Positions 51,001-62,082 of a stretch of 64,000 bases of DNA are shown piece by piece. The DNA comes from Podocnemis expansa. Its lineage: Eukaryota > Chordata > Testudines > Podocnemididae. The stretch's first letter is position 1; each line of letters begins with the position of its first letter. The stretch is taken from assembly GCA_007922195.1 (NCBI GenBank), contig ML681963.1:136962013-137026012 (forward strand), read 5' to 3'. The notes under the pieces were generated by a model that had not been told where the DNA came from, made no database searches, and was given only the letters and a program-made list of their open reading frames with translations. Position numbers and translations under genes: made by a program.

Positions 51001-52409
51001 CACACACAGAGGTGTTGCATACTCAGCGCTCCGTGATGCCTTGAGTGCGTCAGGTCTTGCAGCATTGTGGAGCGCTAGGTATGCAAGACTGCACCAGGAG
51101 ACCACCCTCTCTTCCTAACAGAGAAGTCTCACAGAGCACAGTCTCTCTCTCTCACACACACACAGCACTCCATAAAGCTGCAAGAGTGCTCTACTATTTC
51201 AATTTACAGTGTATATGGCCCACTTTAAGTACGCTTAAGTCAAATCTGGTCCACCACAGCAAATGAGTTCGACACTCTTGCTCTAGATAAAGTGAAGTTT
51301 AAACTATATGCAGAAACAAAACATATGCAAGACAACTTCATATTAAAGAAAATACTATAATTTCCTCCAATGCCACCTTATCTAGACTCCAGCTGAGACA
51401 GCGTCTTACCACAGCCTCTTCATATAAAGAAAAACACAAATATAGTGGCTTGCCCAAGTCTGGAAACAGAATCCATCTCAAAACTGGAATTAGATTTGCT
51501 GGCTCCCTGTCCAGTAGAATATATTAGGCAATAGGATATTCTTTAAATAGTTCAGGGACAAACAAAATCAGATCCATACAAAATACAACATACCTGGATG
51601 AGATGCAACAAGTAGCACACTATTTTGGCTATAATGAGCTACTGCTGGGACTATTCCTCTAAATAGATCTACGTTGCTCTGTATGACATCAAGATAGGAC
51701 TGAGCATTACCCAGATAATTAACGGTAAGCACCACCACTTTTGAATCAGCAGAAGCAGAAAAATCTGATAAACATAAAAAAGTTATTAGGTGGAGGTTAA
51801 GTCTAATTTTCATTAAATTATAGAAATATAAAGATAGAGTTAGGACAAAAATATTTTAAATGACCCATACTACCGAACCGGTATACGTACGTACGTGTGT
51901 GTGTGTTTTCAATTCAATGCACAGGAACTTTGTTTGCCTCTCCACAGGACTAAGTTAACAGTTTTTTTTTTTCCTTCCCTACACTAGAACTGACTAGGAA
52001 AATAAAGCATATTTTATGCATTATCATCCCTGATCTACTGTATTGCAAGAGCAGACAGAGCTTTGTTTTGGAACTGCTTTTTCAATTACATAAAAGTACT
52101 TTGCAACCTTCTATAGTATGTTTAATCTATGGATCTCGAAGTATCTAACAAACAGTTTCATCTCATAGAACTCATGTCAAGTTGACATTACCCCCGTTTT
52201 ATAGATGGGAAATAGAGCAATGGCACAATTTGTCAAAGAGGCTACAGAGTTTGCTGCATAGCTTGTAAAACAACCCAAGAATTCAGATTCCAAGGCTACT
52301 CTAACAACTAAACATTTCCACCATATATTAGCTTTTCGACCTTTATTTTTTTATCCCTTGCTAAGAAGTCAAAAAGTGATCCTTCCCCTACCATTTTTTA
52401 TTTGGCTCG

Positions 52410-52447
<38 letters not shown>

Positions 52448-55400
52448 CTCTCCTTAAGTGTCCATCTAGCTAGGTATTTACACCGGGGCCATCCCTAGGG
52501 GGCTGCAGGGCCCCAGGGGAATCGCCCTCTGCAGGGCCCCCTCTTACACCCACCGGCACTGGGGAGCAAGGCTGGTTGGCCTGGGTAGGGGCAGGCCCCT
52601 GCGCCAGCTGTCCCATGCTGGGACTGGGCGAGCCAGCCAAAAGGGTGGCCTGGTTCATCACTGCCAGTCCACCCCCACCCCGTCCCTCCCTCCCTGGCAC
52701 ATGCACTGCTCTCCACTCTGTGCTGGAGCACTGAGGAGGGGGTGGGAGGCTAGCTATATGGGCCCCACGCTGCCTCCCGCCCACTCCCCGCTGCTCCAGC
52801 ACAGAGCTGAGTGCAGCACACGTGCCAGGGGGTGGGGAGTACAGCAGCGCTGAACTGGGCTGCCGCTTTTGGCCGGCTCACCCCATCCCAAGCATGATGG
52901 GGCCAGAGGAGCAGGCCACATGGGTCCCTCCAAAGCACATGGCCCTGGGTAGCTGCCCCACTTGCCCTACCCTACCCTAGGGCAGCCCTGGCCATCCTTA
53001 TAGTATCTGAGGACTGCACCCACAGTTGGAAAGATCTTGATCTGCACACACACCCTGTTCTTTTTGTCCTAGCTCAGAGTCAAGGACTCATACACTCTAA
53101 GGTCAGAAGAGACCAATATGAGAATTTAATATGACCTCCTGCACAATGCAGGCCACAAAACCTCACCCACCCATTCCTGTAATAAACCTCTAACCTATGA
53201 CTGAGTTATTAAAGTCCTCAAATCATGATTTAAAGACTTCGAAGTACAGAGAATCCACTAGCAAGTGAGCCATTCCTCATGCTACAGAGGAAGGACACTG
53301 TATCAAAGAGTCTGTTCTGTGGGCTTGACAGGAAATGGAATATGGATAGCAAACAAACAAACAAACAAAAAGTATTATCTTACAAAATATATCTAGTAAA
53401 TGAACTGAATGCAACTAGAAGGTGCCTGATTTGTAACACAAGAGATCTGAGCTTCTTAAAAAGAAAAGAAAAGAAAAAGATAAGAGTACTGGACAGGAGC
53501 AGTACAAGCCTTCCTGGACCACCACACCAATGTTTCACAGTCCTATCCCACTGACACCATTTCAGGCAGTGATAAACTATCAAAAGATAATGGGTATTTA
53601 CATACCTGAACTTAAATTAACAACCTAGCAGTGAAAGTTTCTATGACATCTTAAGGTAATCTAGTTCCCATAAAGTAAATAAATATATACGTATACAGCA
53701 AAACAAAGATATAGAATATATATGTAAAATAATCAGTACCTTTGCTGATCTCTACATTTGGCAGAGCAAAGATATCTAGGTCCATTGTTCCTCCTTTTGC
53801 TTTACCTTCCGAGAGGTCTATGAGAACCACTTGGTCTGCAGTACCCTGTACAAACAAATATATTTCAGCTCTGCAACAAAATAAAATACATTTTATTCCG
53901 AAAAAAGGCTTCTGAGATTCAATGTCACTTTTAAAAGGATGTTAAGTGTGTTACAAAAACACACACGAAAAAACTCCACACCCAAATCACCAATGATTGG
54001 ATAATGTAATGTTAAATGGAAAACTGGACATCTGCATTGGTAGTTCCATCGTCAAATAGCATATTAAACTACACACACACAAAACTCACCTTACGAGTGT
54101 TGCAGTCAGACTTTCAAAGTTTAGGCAAAAACTATGCTTTTGTGCTTGAATACTGAGCACATACAGAAGTACTGTATGCTGTGAGAACTCTACAATATCC
54201 AAGGCACAACTTGACAATATCCCTTTAAATACAAGTTTATTTGCTCTAATGTATTGTGTTTGATCCTTGATGTTTGTAACTAACAGACCCCATAAAGGAG
54301 GATTAAATTTGAAATGTGCAAGACAAGTTATCTTTTTAATTTAGTATATTTAATAGGAAAAAGATAAGCTAGAGAAACAATATCAAAAATTATTGAAAGC
54401 ACTTAAAATGTAAAAACAAACAAGGAGTCCTGTGGCACTTTTGAAAACTAACTAATCTATCACATGAGCTTCAAAGCATCTGATGAAGTGGGATTTTCTC
54501 CCATGAAAGCTCATACAATGAATAAATTTATTAGTCTTTAAAAGGGCCATAGGACTCTTTGTTTGTGTTGCTGAATTAGACCAAGACTGCTGCCCCTTTG
54601 GAACTTAAAATGAAATAGCTGTTTATGTACAGTAACCCCTAATAACTAGGTTGAAAGTCACTATAGAACAGCACTAGACAAGGTTAATAGCTATTCTGTT
54701 AAAAAATGAGGAAGTACCTTTGCTGCAATTGCTAGTACACAAGCAATGCCAAGATCTCCTGCTCCCATCACAGTAACTTTGTTAAAGCCTCCCTCTTTTT
54801 TCCGTCCACCCACTATAGTCTTTGAATTCACATCAGTTTCACCTAAAAATTAAAACAAATAAATAAAATGATTATAAAACAATGTAAACACATGCACTAT
54901 ATGTAAAAGCTAATGCCTGGGTCCAATTGACCAAATTACTTTGTTTTCTCCAATACACTGGTCAGTCTATGGAGACTAATTTTTCAAGGCTTCTAGTAAG
55001 ACACGCCCCCCCTCCGAATTATGTTTTTAGAGTTTACATTAGCAAGGAAAAAATTCAAACAGGTGCCTTGGGAACTGGCCATGCTTCCCAAGTGCTCTGC
55101 TCTGCTCCACCACTGAAATCCAATGTGATCTTGGACAACTTATTTTATTTCTGTACACCTTCCATATCCCCTCCTGCTCTTTGTCCATCTTGTTCAGACT
55201 GTAAGTTCTTTGGAGCAGGAACCATGCCTCAGGGGTGTTTATACAATATCCGGCCTTGAATACATGGAGCAGTAACACAGACTACAGTGTGTGTGTGTGT
55301 GTGGGGGGGGGGGGATTCCTAAAGTGCACATGAATCAGCTATACATGAATCAGTCCATCTAGACCCCTCTGATATGCATTAGGGGTCGCTAGTGCTCTTT

Positions 55401-58400
55401 AATGTTAGTGTTGCTTGAAACAACACAAACATCAAAGCTCACTAGACAATATTTAGTGTGCACCAGGATGGATCTACATCAGGGGTCTCAAACACAAGGC
55501 CCATGGGCTGCATGCGGCCCCTGAAGCTACTTCCTGCAGTCCACAACGACACCATTGTTACCAATATTTGCAATATTGCTGTATGAAAAGGTTTCAGTGG
55601 TGTGGCCCTCAGACGAATGTTCTAGTCCTCATGCTGCCCTCGTGGTGATTTGAGTTTGAGACCCCTGAATTATATAAACCAATTAACATGCAATACATTA
55701 GTGTACTTTGGAGATTACACGTGTGTGGTCTGCACTGCTCTCCACTGGCACATTGTGGTCCTGCTCTCGATTAGCAACTGTAGGCACTACCACAAATATC
55801 TTTGTTGCCATCACGCGCACCAAGGTATGCTACTGCAGAAGGTGTTTTTAAAAGATTGAGAAACTGTTTTAAATTGCACCAACAAAATGTAGTGATCATA
55901 ATTACAATTTTTTAATCCAATACTCTTTGTAACATAATGGTTCTCACTATCCTAAATGTACAGTAATTCATTTTACAAATATTGCAGATGCATACAGCAT
56001 TCAAATTATCCAGTATAAGAGAACACAAAAATCAGCTATGCCCTCCAAAAAGAGTACATTCAGGGTAAAAGAAACATAATAAACTCTAAGAAAACAAACA
56101 ACACAAGTTGTAATTAATATTTATTGGCCATCTTAAAAGGTAAAATAAAAATAGCTAAAAGCATAGACAAAACTGATTTGGATTTAGTTCTGCTAAAAAA
56201 GTACGCACCTTCAATTATCTTTGTAATATAGGATAGCAGTTGTAACTGCCCAGCTTCATTGGAAGGTGATAGTGAATAGAGAGGTAGCTCTTCCTCGAAT
56301 TTCTCAATCATTTCTTTGAGTAATCCAGTGATAACTGACTTTGGCTGGAATACATAAATACAGGAGAAGAGGTATAATTTTACTAGCTATTTCATAATAT
56401 ACCACCAGTTATTTGTTAACAGGTATCCATAATCACTGCATAAATCTAGCCAAACTATGAAATTAACCTCTCTCACCGAAAGGAACCTTTAAGATAAAGG
56501 GAAAATAGCATTACCAATTAATATATTTTTACAATACCTTATTAATATGAATATAAATATGTAACTATGGGAGTGTGGATTAGGACTATGGAGACTCTAG
56601 AGACAATGAAAGATAGAAAATACCAATTCAACTGGTTGTTTGAAGTATTACTGGGGACAGGAAAGCTTCAGATACACTAACATATACACTAAATACAAGT
56701 TAAATCTAAGTTCCAAAGTGCCAGACATATTAATCTAATTCAGTAAAACAAACAAGGAGTTCTGTAGCACTTATAGACTAACAAAATTTATTTAATATGT
56801 TAGTCTTTAAGTGCCATGGGACTCCTTGTTTGTTTTTAGTTTAAATCTATATCTACATAGGAGCACGCTACCTGTATACAAATAACCCAAAGGGCTCCAA
56901 GTGTGGCAGCAGTACATCTGCAAAGCTGCTTTTCGTACCAGAATAGTAAGTGTTATCCCCACAAGCAAAACAAGCTATGCCATTAAAAGAGTTTTGGCAG
57001 GATAATTGTGCCTACACTAGAGACTTCTGCCGGCACAGATCGTCATTCACAAATCAAAGATCTTCACACCCATACCTGCAGAAGCGTGTAGCAAAAATAT
57101 AACCCAGTTCAAAGCCAGAAGAAAAACAAAACTCATCAGAAAAGACTCAAGCTAGCTACACAAAAGCCTGATCTTGTAGTCTTTATGTGGACAAATCTCT
57201 CACTGAGGTCAATGGAGTCTTTAGCTAAGTCAGGACTGGGAATGAATTGTAGACACCAGTATGCATTCCCAAGGGAACTTCCTTGTTAAATAGAAAAATG
57301 ACACCCTCCCACCACCAAAAACCTCCCTCAAACAAACAAAACACCCACACCAAACCCTAAACAGCTTTGTTTTATTTATCTTAACTAGATAGCTGAAGAA
57401 GAAACCAAAACAGATTTCATTAAATCATTTTCTGTGGCTCGACAGCCACATTTTTTAAGTAAATTATGTACAGCAGTCCATAAAAGAAATCCAAATGGCA
57501 ACTAAAGGGGACTTCCCATACTAGTCAGCCCCAGAAAAGCAATTACCATTTTCCAATGATATGCATGCCAGAGATAAGACTGTAATATCTGTTAATGTAA
57601 CTTTACTGAAAAACCACATTTGCTAAAGATAAGCCTTAACTTTCCCTGTTACTGCGCATGGTTCACAGCACCAAAAGAAAAACATATTGAACATCTGTAT
57701 CTGGATTAGTCTTCTCTCTAACTGAAATAAATTTAATCCCCTCTTTTCCCTTTAATTTAAAATTATTTCCTTGTAATAATATTTCATAGGCTGAAGGCTA
57801 CTGCTTAAAGAGAAACAAGTTTCTGCTTCCTTCTGCATAGTCAGTGGCTGTACAGTTAAATGTAGGAAAGGGGGAAAAATGAGTATTAATTTGTATCCAA
57901 TATAATGTATTCTTTCTGGAATCTGTTTTTCCTTACATGGTTCCAGTTTTGTAGGTAGGGCAAGTATATCCTGCCACGTGCATCTACATGTTTTCCCACA
58001 CAGATTCCCATGTTTGCAGTTGGCTTCAGCAAGCAAATGGGAGGAGTGAAAGGATAAGAATCCAAAATCCACAAATGAATTGGTATGTTGTAGGAATTTC
58101 CTGTCAGACACAAAAGAAGCAGCATTATGACCTCTTCATTTCAAAGATGTACTGAAATCATGATTATACATTCTGTTTTCCTTAAAATATAGCACTTTAT
58201 TCACTTGCATTATTTATGCTATTGATTAATACTATCCCTACCAAGCCTGCTATTTTAAGAATTAATGGTGAAAATCCTACCTTAATATAAAACAACACTT
58301 CTTTATACAGAACTCTGCCAGCAAATATGGCTGGCTTACAGATCAAAAGAACCTCTAAAGGCAATCTATCTATTTTTCTAGGGTTTATGTAACCTTGGAA

Positions 58401-59267
58401 ATAAAGAGCTAATGATGAGGAGAATCTATTAAGTGCTTTATGCTCAGACTTCAAAGACTGCAAGTTCAAGGAAAAAGTCCCAATTATCTGAGGAGGAAGC
58501 ACATCTACGCACTGGACAGGAAGACTTCCCCAACACCCACTAACCTGAGGACTCAGGACTTCTCTACACTCTTGCACCTAAAGCAGTTTTCTAATACCTA
58601 GAGTTAGTTATTTGAGGGCACACCTGTGTGAGGCATCTTTTCTTTTAGAACATAGGTGGTTAATGTTGATTAGGTAAATTGCGAGCTCGTCTACATGGTT
58701 AGTGCGCAGCAAGCCAGGGTTATCAAACTGGAGTACATCTATTTTTAGGGCATCTACACTACCTCATGGTTTGGACTACAGAGACTAAGTCCTCCATGTG
58801 GACACTAGATGCACCAATTAAAAGATGGGTTGGATTAGTGCCTGTTTATTCTTCTGCACAGAGACTGTGCTGTTTGTTCAATATATAAGGCAGTGAGCAG
58901 GCCTGATCTTCAAGTGGGTGGGCCCCAACCCTTCTGGGCCCATTCATGGCTACACCCCTGAATCTAAATCTTGTCTGGCACATGAAGACTCTCTAGGTCA
59001 CCCATTTTAGCAAAGGAAACAATGATATTTCTGCTTTCTAGGCTGTACTCATTTAGAAGCCTTTTCCAGGACTCTCATGTGATTAATCAACAAGATATAC
59101 ATTAAATATACACAATGTATTTGGCAGTGGTATACAAAAATACAATCTTTACCCTTACCCTGATATTTCACTGGAATAGTGCCACTAAAATTCAAGAGGT
59201 CTTTAAGAGACCCGTCTTTGAAAGCTGAAATTAAAAACAAGGGTTTTTAGTGGTTTGATGATCTTTA

Positions 59268-59299
<32 letters not shown>

Positions 59300-61184
59300 C
59301 CCCACCACAACAAAAAACCAAACAAGTATTACCCATACAGCTTCATTCCACACTTAGATAACTACTGATTCCAACTCTAAGATGAATGCTGAAAATGAAA
59401 GTTCACCAGCAAATGTGAACATTTACCATTGATTTATTCCTTGCATTTAGATCCTACAGATAGTAATTAAACTCACACAAGTCACCTTTCCCCACCCTTC
59501 TTTTTCAAACAGAATGTTTCCTTCTCATTTGTTTATTCTTTTGCTATCACTCTTTAGTGCAAGCTTAATGACAGTAACACAGCTAAAACAACTTTATGTG
59601 CATTTTATTGACCTTCTCCATCATTGTGTCAGGCAATGGGTGCTGTGCTTTCTCAGCTTGCCACCAAGGGGCCTCTGCTCTTTCTTCTTTGTAAGACTGG
59701 TGTCACTAGGACTTTTCTTCTAGGTGGAGGAATTCAGGGAACATGGAATCCATAAAATTGTCTGTTTGTACAATCACTGATGCTACAATTTGTTCACTTT
59801 TTAAAGCTCCTCATTAGTTTGGTGAAGTTAATTTACAATATCTACTGTAGGAAATGAGTCCCTTTTAAAATAAAATGACAAAGCACATGGGTGACACTGA
59901 GCCTTAAAGGATTAAGCCACTAGCGGGCTGAATGACCCAAATTCAACCTTTGAAGACATATTTTTAAAAGTACTGAAATAGTAATAAAGGTCATTTCTTG
60001 TAGATAATTAGCCAAGCCATGTTAGTTGCCCGAAGTGTTTAAAATGCAAGTCTGTGTTGTTAGAAGTAACTATTAATTACCTAAGTCTGTAAACACAGAC
60101 TAATCCATATCTTTTAAAAGTTTCACAATGTTTTTATTAGCTAGTAGATAAACTTTTCTTGTCTCTCGTGATGTTCTATTGATTCTGAGATCAAAAGAAA
60201 ATAGTAACATTTAGATCAAACTTGAGTATAATGGTATCATTGCCTTTGTGTCTCTTTAAAATGTATAGTAACCTACCTCTGAATGGATAACTGCCTTATG
60301 CTAATCTATGTAGCTAGTTACAGGTTGTGTGCATAGAAAATAGGAAGTGTTACTTTGAAGCCACAGTAACTGCCTATTGTTATCAAGAAGCTAACAATGG
60401 ACTACCATGGATATACAAGACGATTTCAGGGCCCTGCATCTCAACAGCTTAAACTTTAACAGAAGTTTGAGTCCCAAGACTAAAATCTCAGTTGCACTCT
60501 GGCCTACTTTGCAATTTCTCATGGAAGAAATTATATAGATTCTTCACATGGACTGTCTATTGGACTATAACCTAGGAACTGGTTTCTGGAAAGAACTTTT
60601 GCAACTCAATTTAGCACCTCTATGAGAAAACTGATCTGTGGATCTTGTGTGTATGTGGGTAAGATCTGAAACATTCATTGATTTGGTCCTTTGGGACTGT
60701 AAAATTGTTTTTAAAAATAAGATAAAGATTTTTCAGTAACCCTCATCATATTTGACTTGTCTGCCTGGGTGGAAGTCAAAGGACTGGAGAGCTTCAAAGG
60801 AACTGTGTTTTTTGACTTCTGGAAAACCAGTAAGATACTACGGAGAATAGGAGCTATTTTGTTGCTAGACTGATGAATTATTAGGCATAGCCACCACAAT
60901 TTGGACTGACTGTCTACCCCATCATACTTGGCAGTTTTATCCTAGTTGAGCAATTACAATATAGAACACCCCCATCCCCACCAAAAATCACAACACAATA
61001 TAAAAATATAGTGTGATAGGTTCCCTAGCTACAATTAAATCTATGAACAATCATCAGCTGATGAAAAATACAATCGAAGTAAGTATATCAGATTCTTACT
61101 ATATGTGTCCATGGAGAATCTGAAGTTTGGGTAGGTCTTAACAACATTCTTCAATTCTTCTATAGTCAGGTCTCTGAATTTGTA
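44854..61184 (-). CDS. UEVLD: UEVLD, UEV and lactate/malate dehydrogenase-like protein (all but first exon)
   Basis: Eleven exons join in frame to a stop at 44854. They encode a UEV domain closely related to the TSG101 UEV, a short spacer, and an LDH-like domain with a Rossmann fold. The cofactor loop GAGDLG and the following LIDLSEG acidic strand end are present, so NAD binding is plausible. The usual LDH catalytic His (GEHG) reads GEQG, and the substrate-loop Arg is absent (GNAQSYLDV), while the Asp and Arg of CNLDTERF remain. Tyr replaces the E2 catalytic Cys in [11 protein letters not shown]. The predicted protein is close to the human length of about 470 residues once the missing first exon of about 14 codons is added. 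Its biochemical role is poorly known. It lies tandem to TSG101 and 5.4 kb upstream of it. Confidence 0.97.
46104..46227 (-). CDS. UEVLD: UEVLD exon 11 (LDH-like C-terminal part)
   Basis: 124 nt. After the last base of the split Arg codon it reads [20 protein letters not shown], then [20 protein letters not shown] and K. It matches the LDH helix and strand that follow the active site. The acceptor is GTTATGTAG and the donor GTAAAC. Confidence 0.94.
46871..46958 (-). CDS. UEVLD: UEVLD exon 10 (LDH-like)
   Basis: 88 nt, starting [17 protein letters not shown] and ending QEQLTN plus two bases of Arg. PAWSG aligns with the PVWSG that follows the catalytic His in LDH. The acceptor is ATTTTATTTAG and the donor GTACAA. 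Confidence 0.92.
48496..48742. mobile_element. hAT-type MITE with internal tandem duplication
   Basis: 247 bp, with ends TAGAGCCCTACATGG and, reversed, TAGAGCCCTGCAAATCC. The 8-bp duplication CCTCCAGC is perfect (48488-48495, 48743-48750). The unit running from the TACGTGGATCCGTATCTG-like text to TTTGCAGGGCTCTA occurs twice in tandem, rich in GGATATCC. It lies in UEVLD intron 9. Confidence 0.75.
50068..50241 (-). CDS. UEVLD: UEVLD exon 9 (LDH-like active-site region)
   Basis: 174 nt, beginning [15 protein letters not shown] and including [14 protein letters not shown] and [10 protein letters not shown]. The Asp and Arg equivalents of LDH Asp168 and Arg171 are kept, but the catalytic His of GEHG is Gln (GEQG), as in human UEVLD. 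The acceptor is TGTGTTTAG and the donor GTAAAG. Confidence 0.95.
50927..51280. mobile_element. hAT-type MITE with perfect duplication
   Basis: 354 bp, with ends CAGGAGCGTTATACATCC and, reversed, CAAGAGTGTCGAACTC. The 8-bp duplication CTCTAGAT is perfect (50919-50926, 51281-51288). It lacks the nested insert of the copy at 24400-25176. It lies in UEVLD intron 8. Confidence 0.8.
51594..51764 (-). CDS. UEVLD: UEVLD exon 8 (LDH-like)
   Basis: 171 nt, starting [19 protein letters not shown] and including [18 protein letters not shown]. In LDH this region carries the mobile-loop Arg that polarises the substrate carbonyl; here the aligned stretch is NAQSYLDV, with no Arg. The acceptor is TTTATCAG and the donor GTATGT. 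Confidence 0.95.
52413..52444. repeat. Poly-A tract
   Basis: Thirty-two A in UEVLD intron 7, about 40 bp from the GC-rich element at 52484-52990. No retroelement body was recognised before it. Confidence 0.9.
52484..52990. mobile_element. GC-rich probable DNA-transposon MITE
   Basis: The ends CGGGGCCATCCCTAGGG and, reversed, CAGGGCTGCCCTAGGG are inverted repeats around a GC-rich interior with no coding motif. The 8-bp flanks do not match, so one end may be truncated or misplaced. Confidence 0.45.
53081..53280 (-). mobile_element. CR1 LINE 3' fragment, minus orientation
   Basis: The plus strand reads GGACTCATACACTCTAAGG, GACCTCCTGCACAATGCAGG and TGATTTAAAGACTTCGAAG, the reverse complement of a CR1 3' end related to the one at 19047. 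It lies in UEVLD intron 7. Confidence 0.75.
53740..53845 (-). CDS. UEVLD: UEVLD exon 7 (LDH-like)
   Basis: 106 nt, beginning [19 protein letters not shown] and ending LPNVEISK plus one base. The Asp in LIDL is at the end of the second Rossmann strand, where LDH contacts the adenosine ribose. The acceptor is TTGTACAG and the donor GTACTG. Confidence 0.95.
54411..54602. mobile_element. PLE fold-back copy
   Basis: 192 bp flanked by the 10-bp direct repeat ACTTAAAATG (54401-54410 and 54603-54612). The left arm breaks off at GAGCTT and jumps directly to AAAGCATCTGATGAAG of the plus-oriented arm, which then runs to the full end. It lies in UEVLD intron 6, about 300 bp upstream of exon 6 in plus coordinates. 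Confidence 0.75.
54476..54516 (+). ncRNA. Hammerhead-ribozyme-like motif in a PLE copy
   Basis: GCAT, the textbook core CTGATGA, an extra A, GTGGG with loop ATTTTCT and CCCAT (one G-T pair), GAAA, GCTC, ATAC. Stem I has one mismatch (ATAC for ATGC). Other more decayed copies lie near 27328, 28089, 31485, 32996, 41247, 62134, 62930 and 63651. Confidence 0.55.
54718..54842 (-). CDS. UEVLD: UEVLD exon 6 (Rossmann cofactor loop)
   Basis: 125 nt. A hydrophilic spacer ([19 protein letters not shown]) leads into [19 protein letters not shown], the first beta strand, Gly-rich loop and helix of the LDH Rossmann fold. The acceptor is ATTTTTAG and the donor GTACTT. Confidence 0.95.
55480..55667. mobile_element. 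hAT-type MITE, second member of the 40196 family
   Basis: The ends CAGGGGTCTCAAACACAAGG and, reversed, CAGGGGTCTCAAACTCAAAT are nearly identical to the copy at 40196-40380. The flanking 8-mers ATCTACAT and AATTATAT agree at five positions. It lies in UEVLD intron 5. Confidence 0.72.
56209..56344 (-). CDS. UEVLD: UEVLD exon 5 (UEV C-terminal helices)
   Basis: 136 nt, starting [20 protein letters not shown] and ending SYITKIIE plus one base. The acceptor is TATTCCAG and the donor GTGCGT. It corresponds to TSG101 exon 5 up to the end of the UEV fold, then diverges into a spacer instead of a Pro-rich linker. Confidence 0.95.
56727..56839. mobile_element. Short PLE fold-back lacking the ribozyme centre
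   Basis: The left arm (CAGTAAAACAAACAAGGAGT to AACAAAATTTATTTAATA) meets the right arm (GTTAGTCTTTAAGTGCCAT to TTGTTTGTTTT) directly. The whole central part with the ribozyme-like cores is deleted. Flanking duplication unclear. Confidence 0.6.
57937..58100 (-). CDS. UEVLD: UEVLD UEV core exon (fourth coding exon)
   Basis: 164 nt, from [18 protein letters not shown] to [10 protein letters not shown]. The acceptor is TCTGACAG and the donor GTAAGG. The E2 active-site Cys is replaced by Tyr (GRIYLPY). It is the same length as TSG101 coding exon 4. Confidence 0.97.
59159..59224 (-). CDS. UEVLD: UEVLD UEV exon (third coding exon)
   Basis: 66 nt, reading [20 protein letters not shown] then YQ and the first base of a Gly codon. 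The acceptor is ATTTCAG and the donor GTAAGG. Length and phase equal those of TSG101 coding exon 3. Confidence 0.95.
61100..61184 (-). CDS. UEVLD: UEVLD UEV exon (second coding exon)
   Basis: 85 nt, beginning [14 protein letters not shown] and ending SMDTY plus one base. The acceptor is GTGTGTAG and the donor GTAAGA. The last base is A, so the codon completed by the next exon is ACT (Thr), where TSG101 and human UEVLD have Val43. The preceding exon, about 14 codons with the ATG, was not found up to 64000. Confidence 0.94.
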
Positions 61185-61422
61185 CTACACACAAAACAAA
61201 AGAAGTTTCACTTCAAGGACCACCTCTTTGGTTGCACAGGATAAGTGGGAAGGAATAAGAAGAGACAGCATAAAGAGGCAGCTAAGATCTGTAACAAAGT
61301 TTTGCTATTAAATTAATTCTCAAACGGACTCTACAGCATGCATAATCTTACCTCCATACTAATATCTGCAATTACATATTTGTAAAATATATTTTAAAAA
61401 TTGTTTGCTAGCGCAGTCTATA

Positions 61423-61569
61423 CAAACAAGTAGTATTGTGGAACTTCTAAAGGCTAATTAATTTATCTATAAATAATTTATAAATAAATTTGCTAGTCTT
61501 TAAAATTACCACAAGACTCCTTGTTTTACCGAACTAGACTGACACGGCTACTCTTCTGAAATCCGTAAG
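61423..61569. mobile_element. Decayed PLE fold-back
   Basis: A degenerate left arm and a better right arm (GCTAGTCTTTAAAATTACC to ACACGGCTACTCTTCTGAAA) meet without a ribozyme centre. It is flanked by the 8-bp direct repeat AGTCTATA (61415-61422 and 61570-61577). It lies in the first UEVLD intron. Confidence 0.6.
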
Positions 61570-61901
61570 AGTCTATAAAGACTTTCACCTAACCATATAA
61601 ACATTTTAAAAGGTTTTCATAATCACTTATTCACAAATATATTAAAGTATCTGAAATATTCACCTTTTAGATTAATTTTTCTGTTCTTACATGAATTATT
61701 TTGGAGCAGTTGACCAAAGTCCGTATAGTGGTTGAGTTAGATGACGTTAGAAGAAAAAGCATAATGTTTTTCTTCCCACAAAGCATAGTTTGAAAACAGA
61801 TTGATAGCAGGAATTGCTTAAGTCTGAAACATGGCATGCAGATAGTTGGGGGCAAGCGTTGAAGACTTTGCAAAACCAGACTACAACTACTTCCTTTGAG
61901 C

Positions 61902-62073
61902 CAAGGGTTCTCACCCTATATGCCACCATGAGCTGCATCTGTACCCCCCCCTCCCCCTGCCCCCATCATGTTGTTTGAGCTACTTCCCATGCTGCAATGG
62001 CCCTGATTATGTTACATGGGCTGCAGGCAGCTCAGTGCAGACTGGACTATGGCACACAGGTTGAGAACCAGTG
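61902..62073. mobile_element. hAT-type MITE
   Basis: The ends CAAGGGTTCTCACCC and, reversed, CACTGGTTCTCAACC are inverted repeats. TTTGAGCC at the left and TTTGGGCC (62074-62081) at the right match at 7 of 8, with one base shared with the element end. It abuts a PLE copy. Confidence 0.65.
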
Positions 62074-62082
62074 TTTGGGCCA

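Larger units (their letters stand above)
45022..61099 (-). other. UEVLD introns between the eleven exons
   Basis: Ten GT-AG introns from 0.6 to 3.1 kb: 45022-46103, 46228-46870, 46959-50067, 50242-51593, 51765-53739, 53846-54717, 54843-56208, 56345-57936, 58101-59158 and 59225-61099. Beyond the listed elements they are AT-rich. A patch at 58685-58810 with GTCTACATGG and ATCTACACTACC looks like another Harbinger-like repeat, and CAGGCCTG to CACCCCTG at 58878-58962 may be a hAT remnant; neither could be bounded. Confidence 0.65.
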
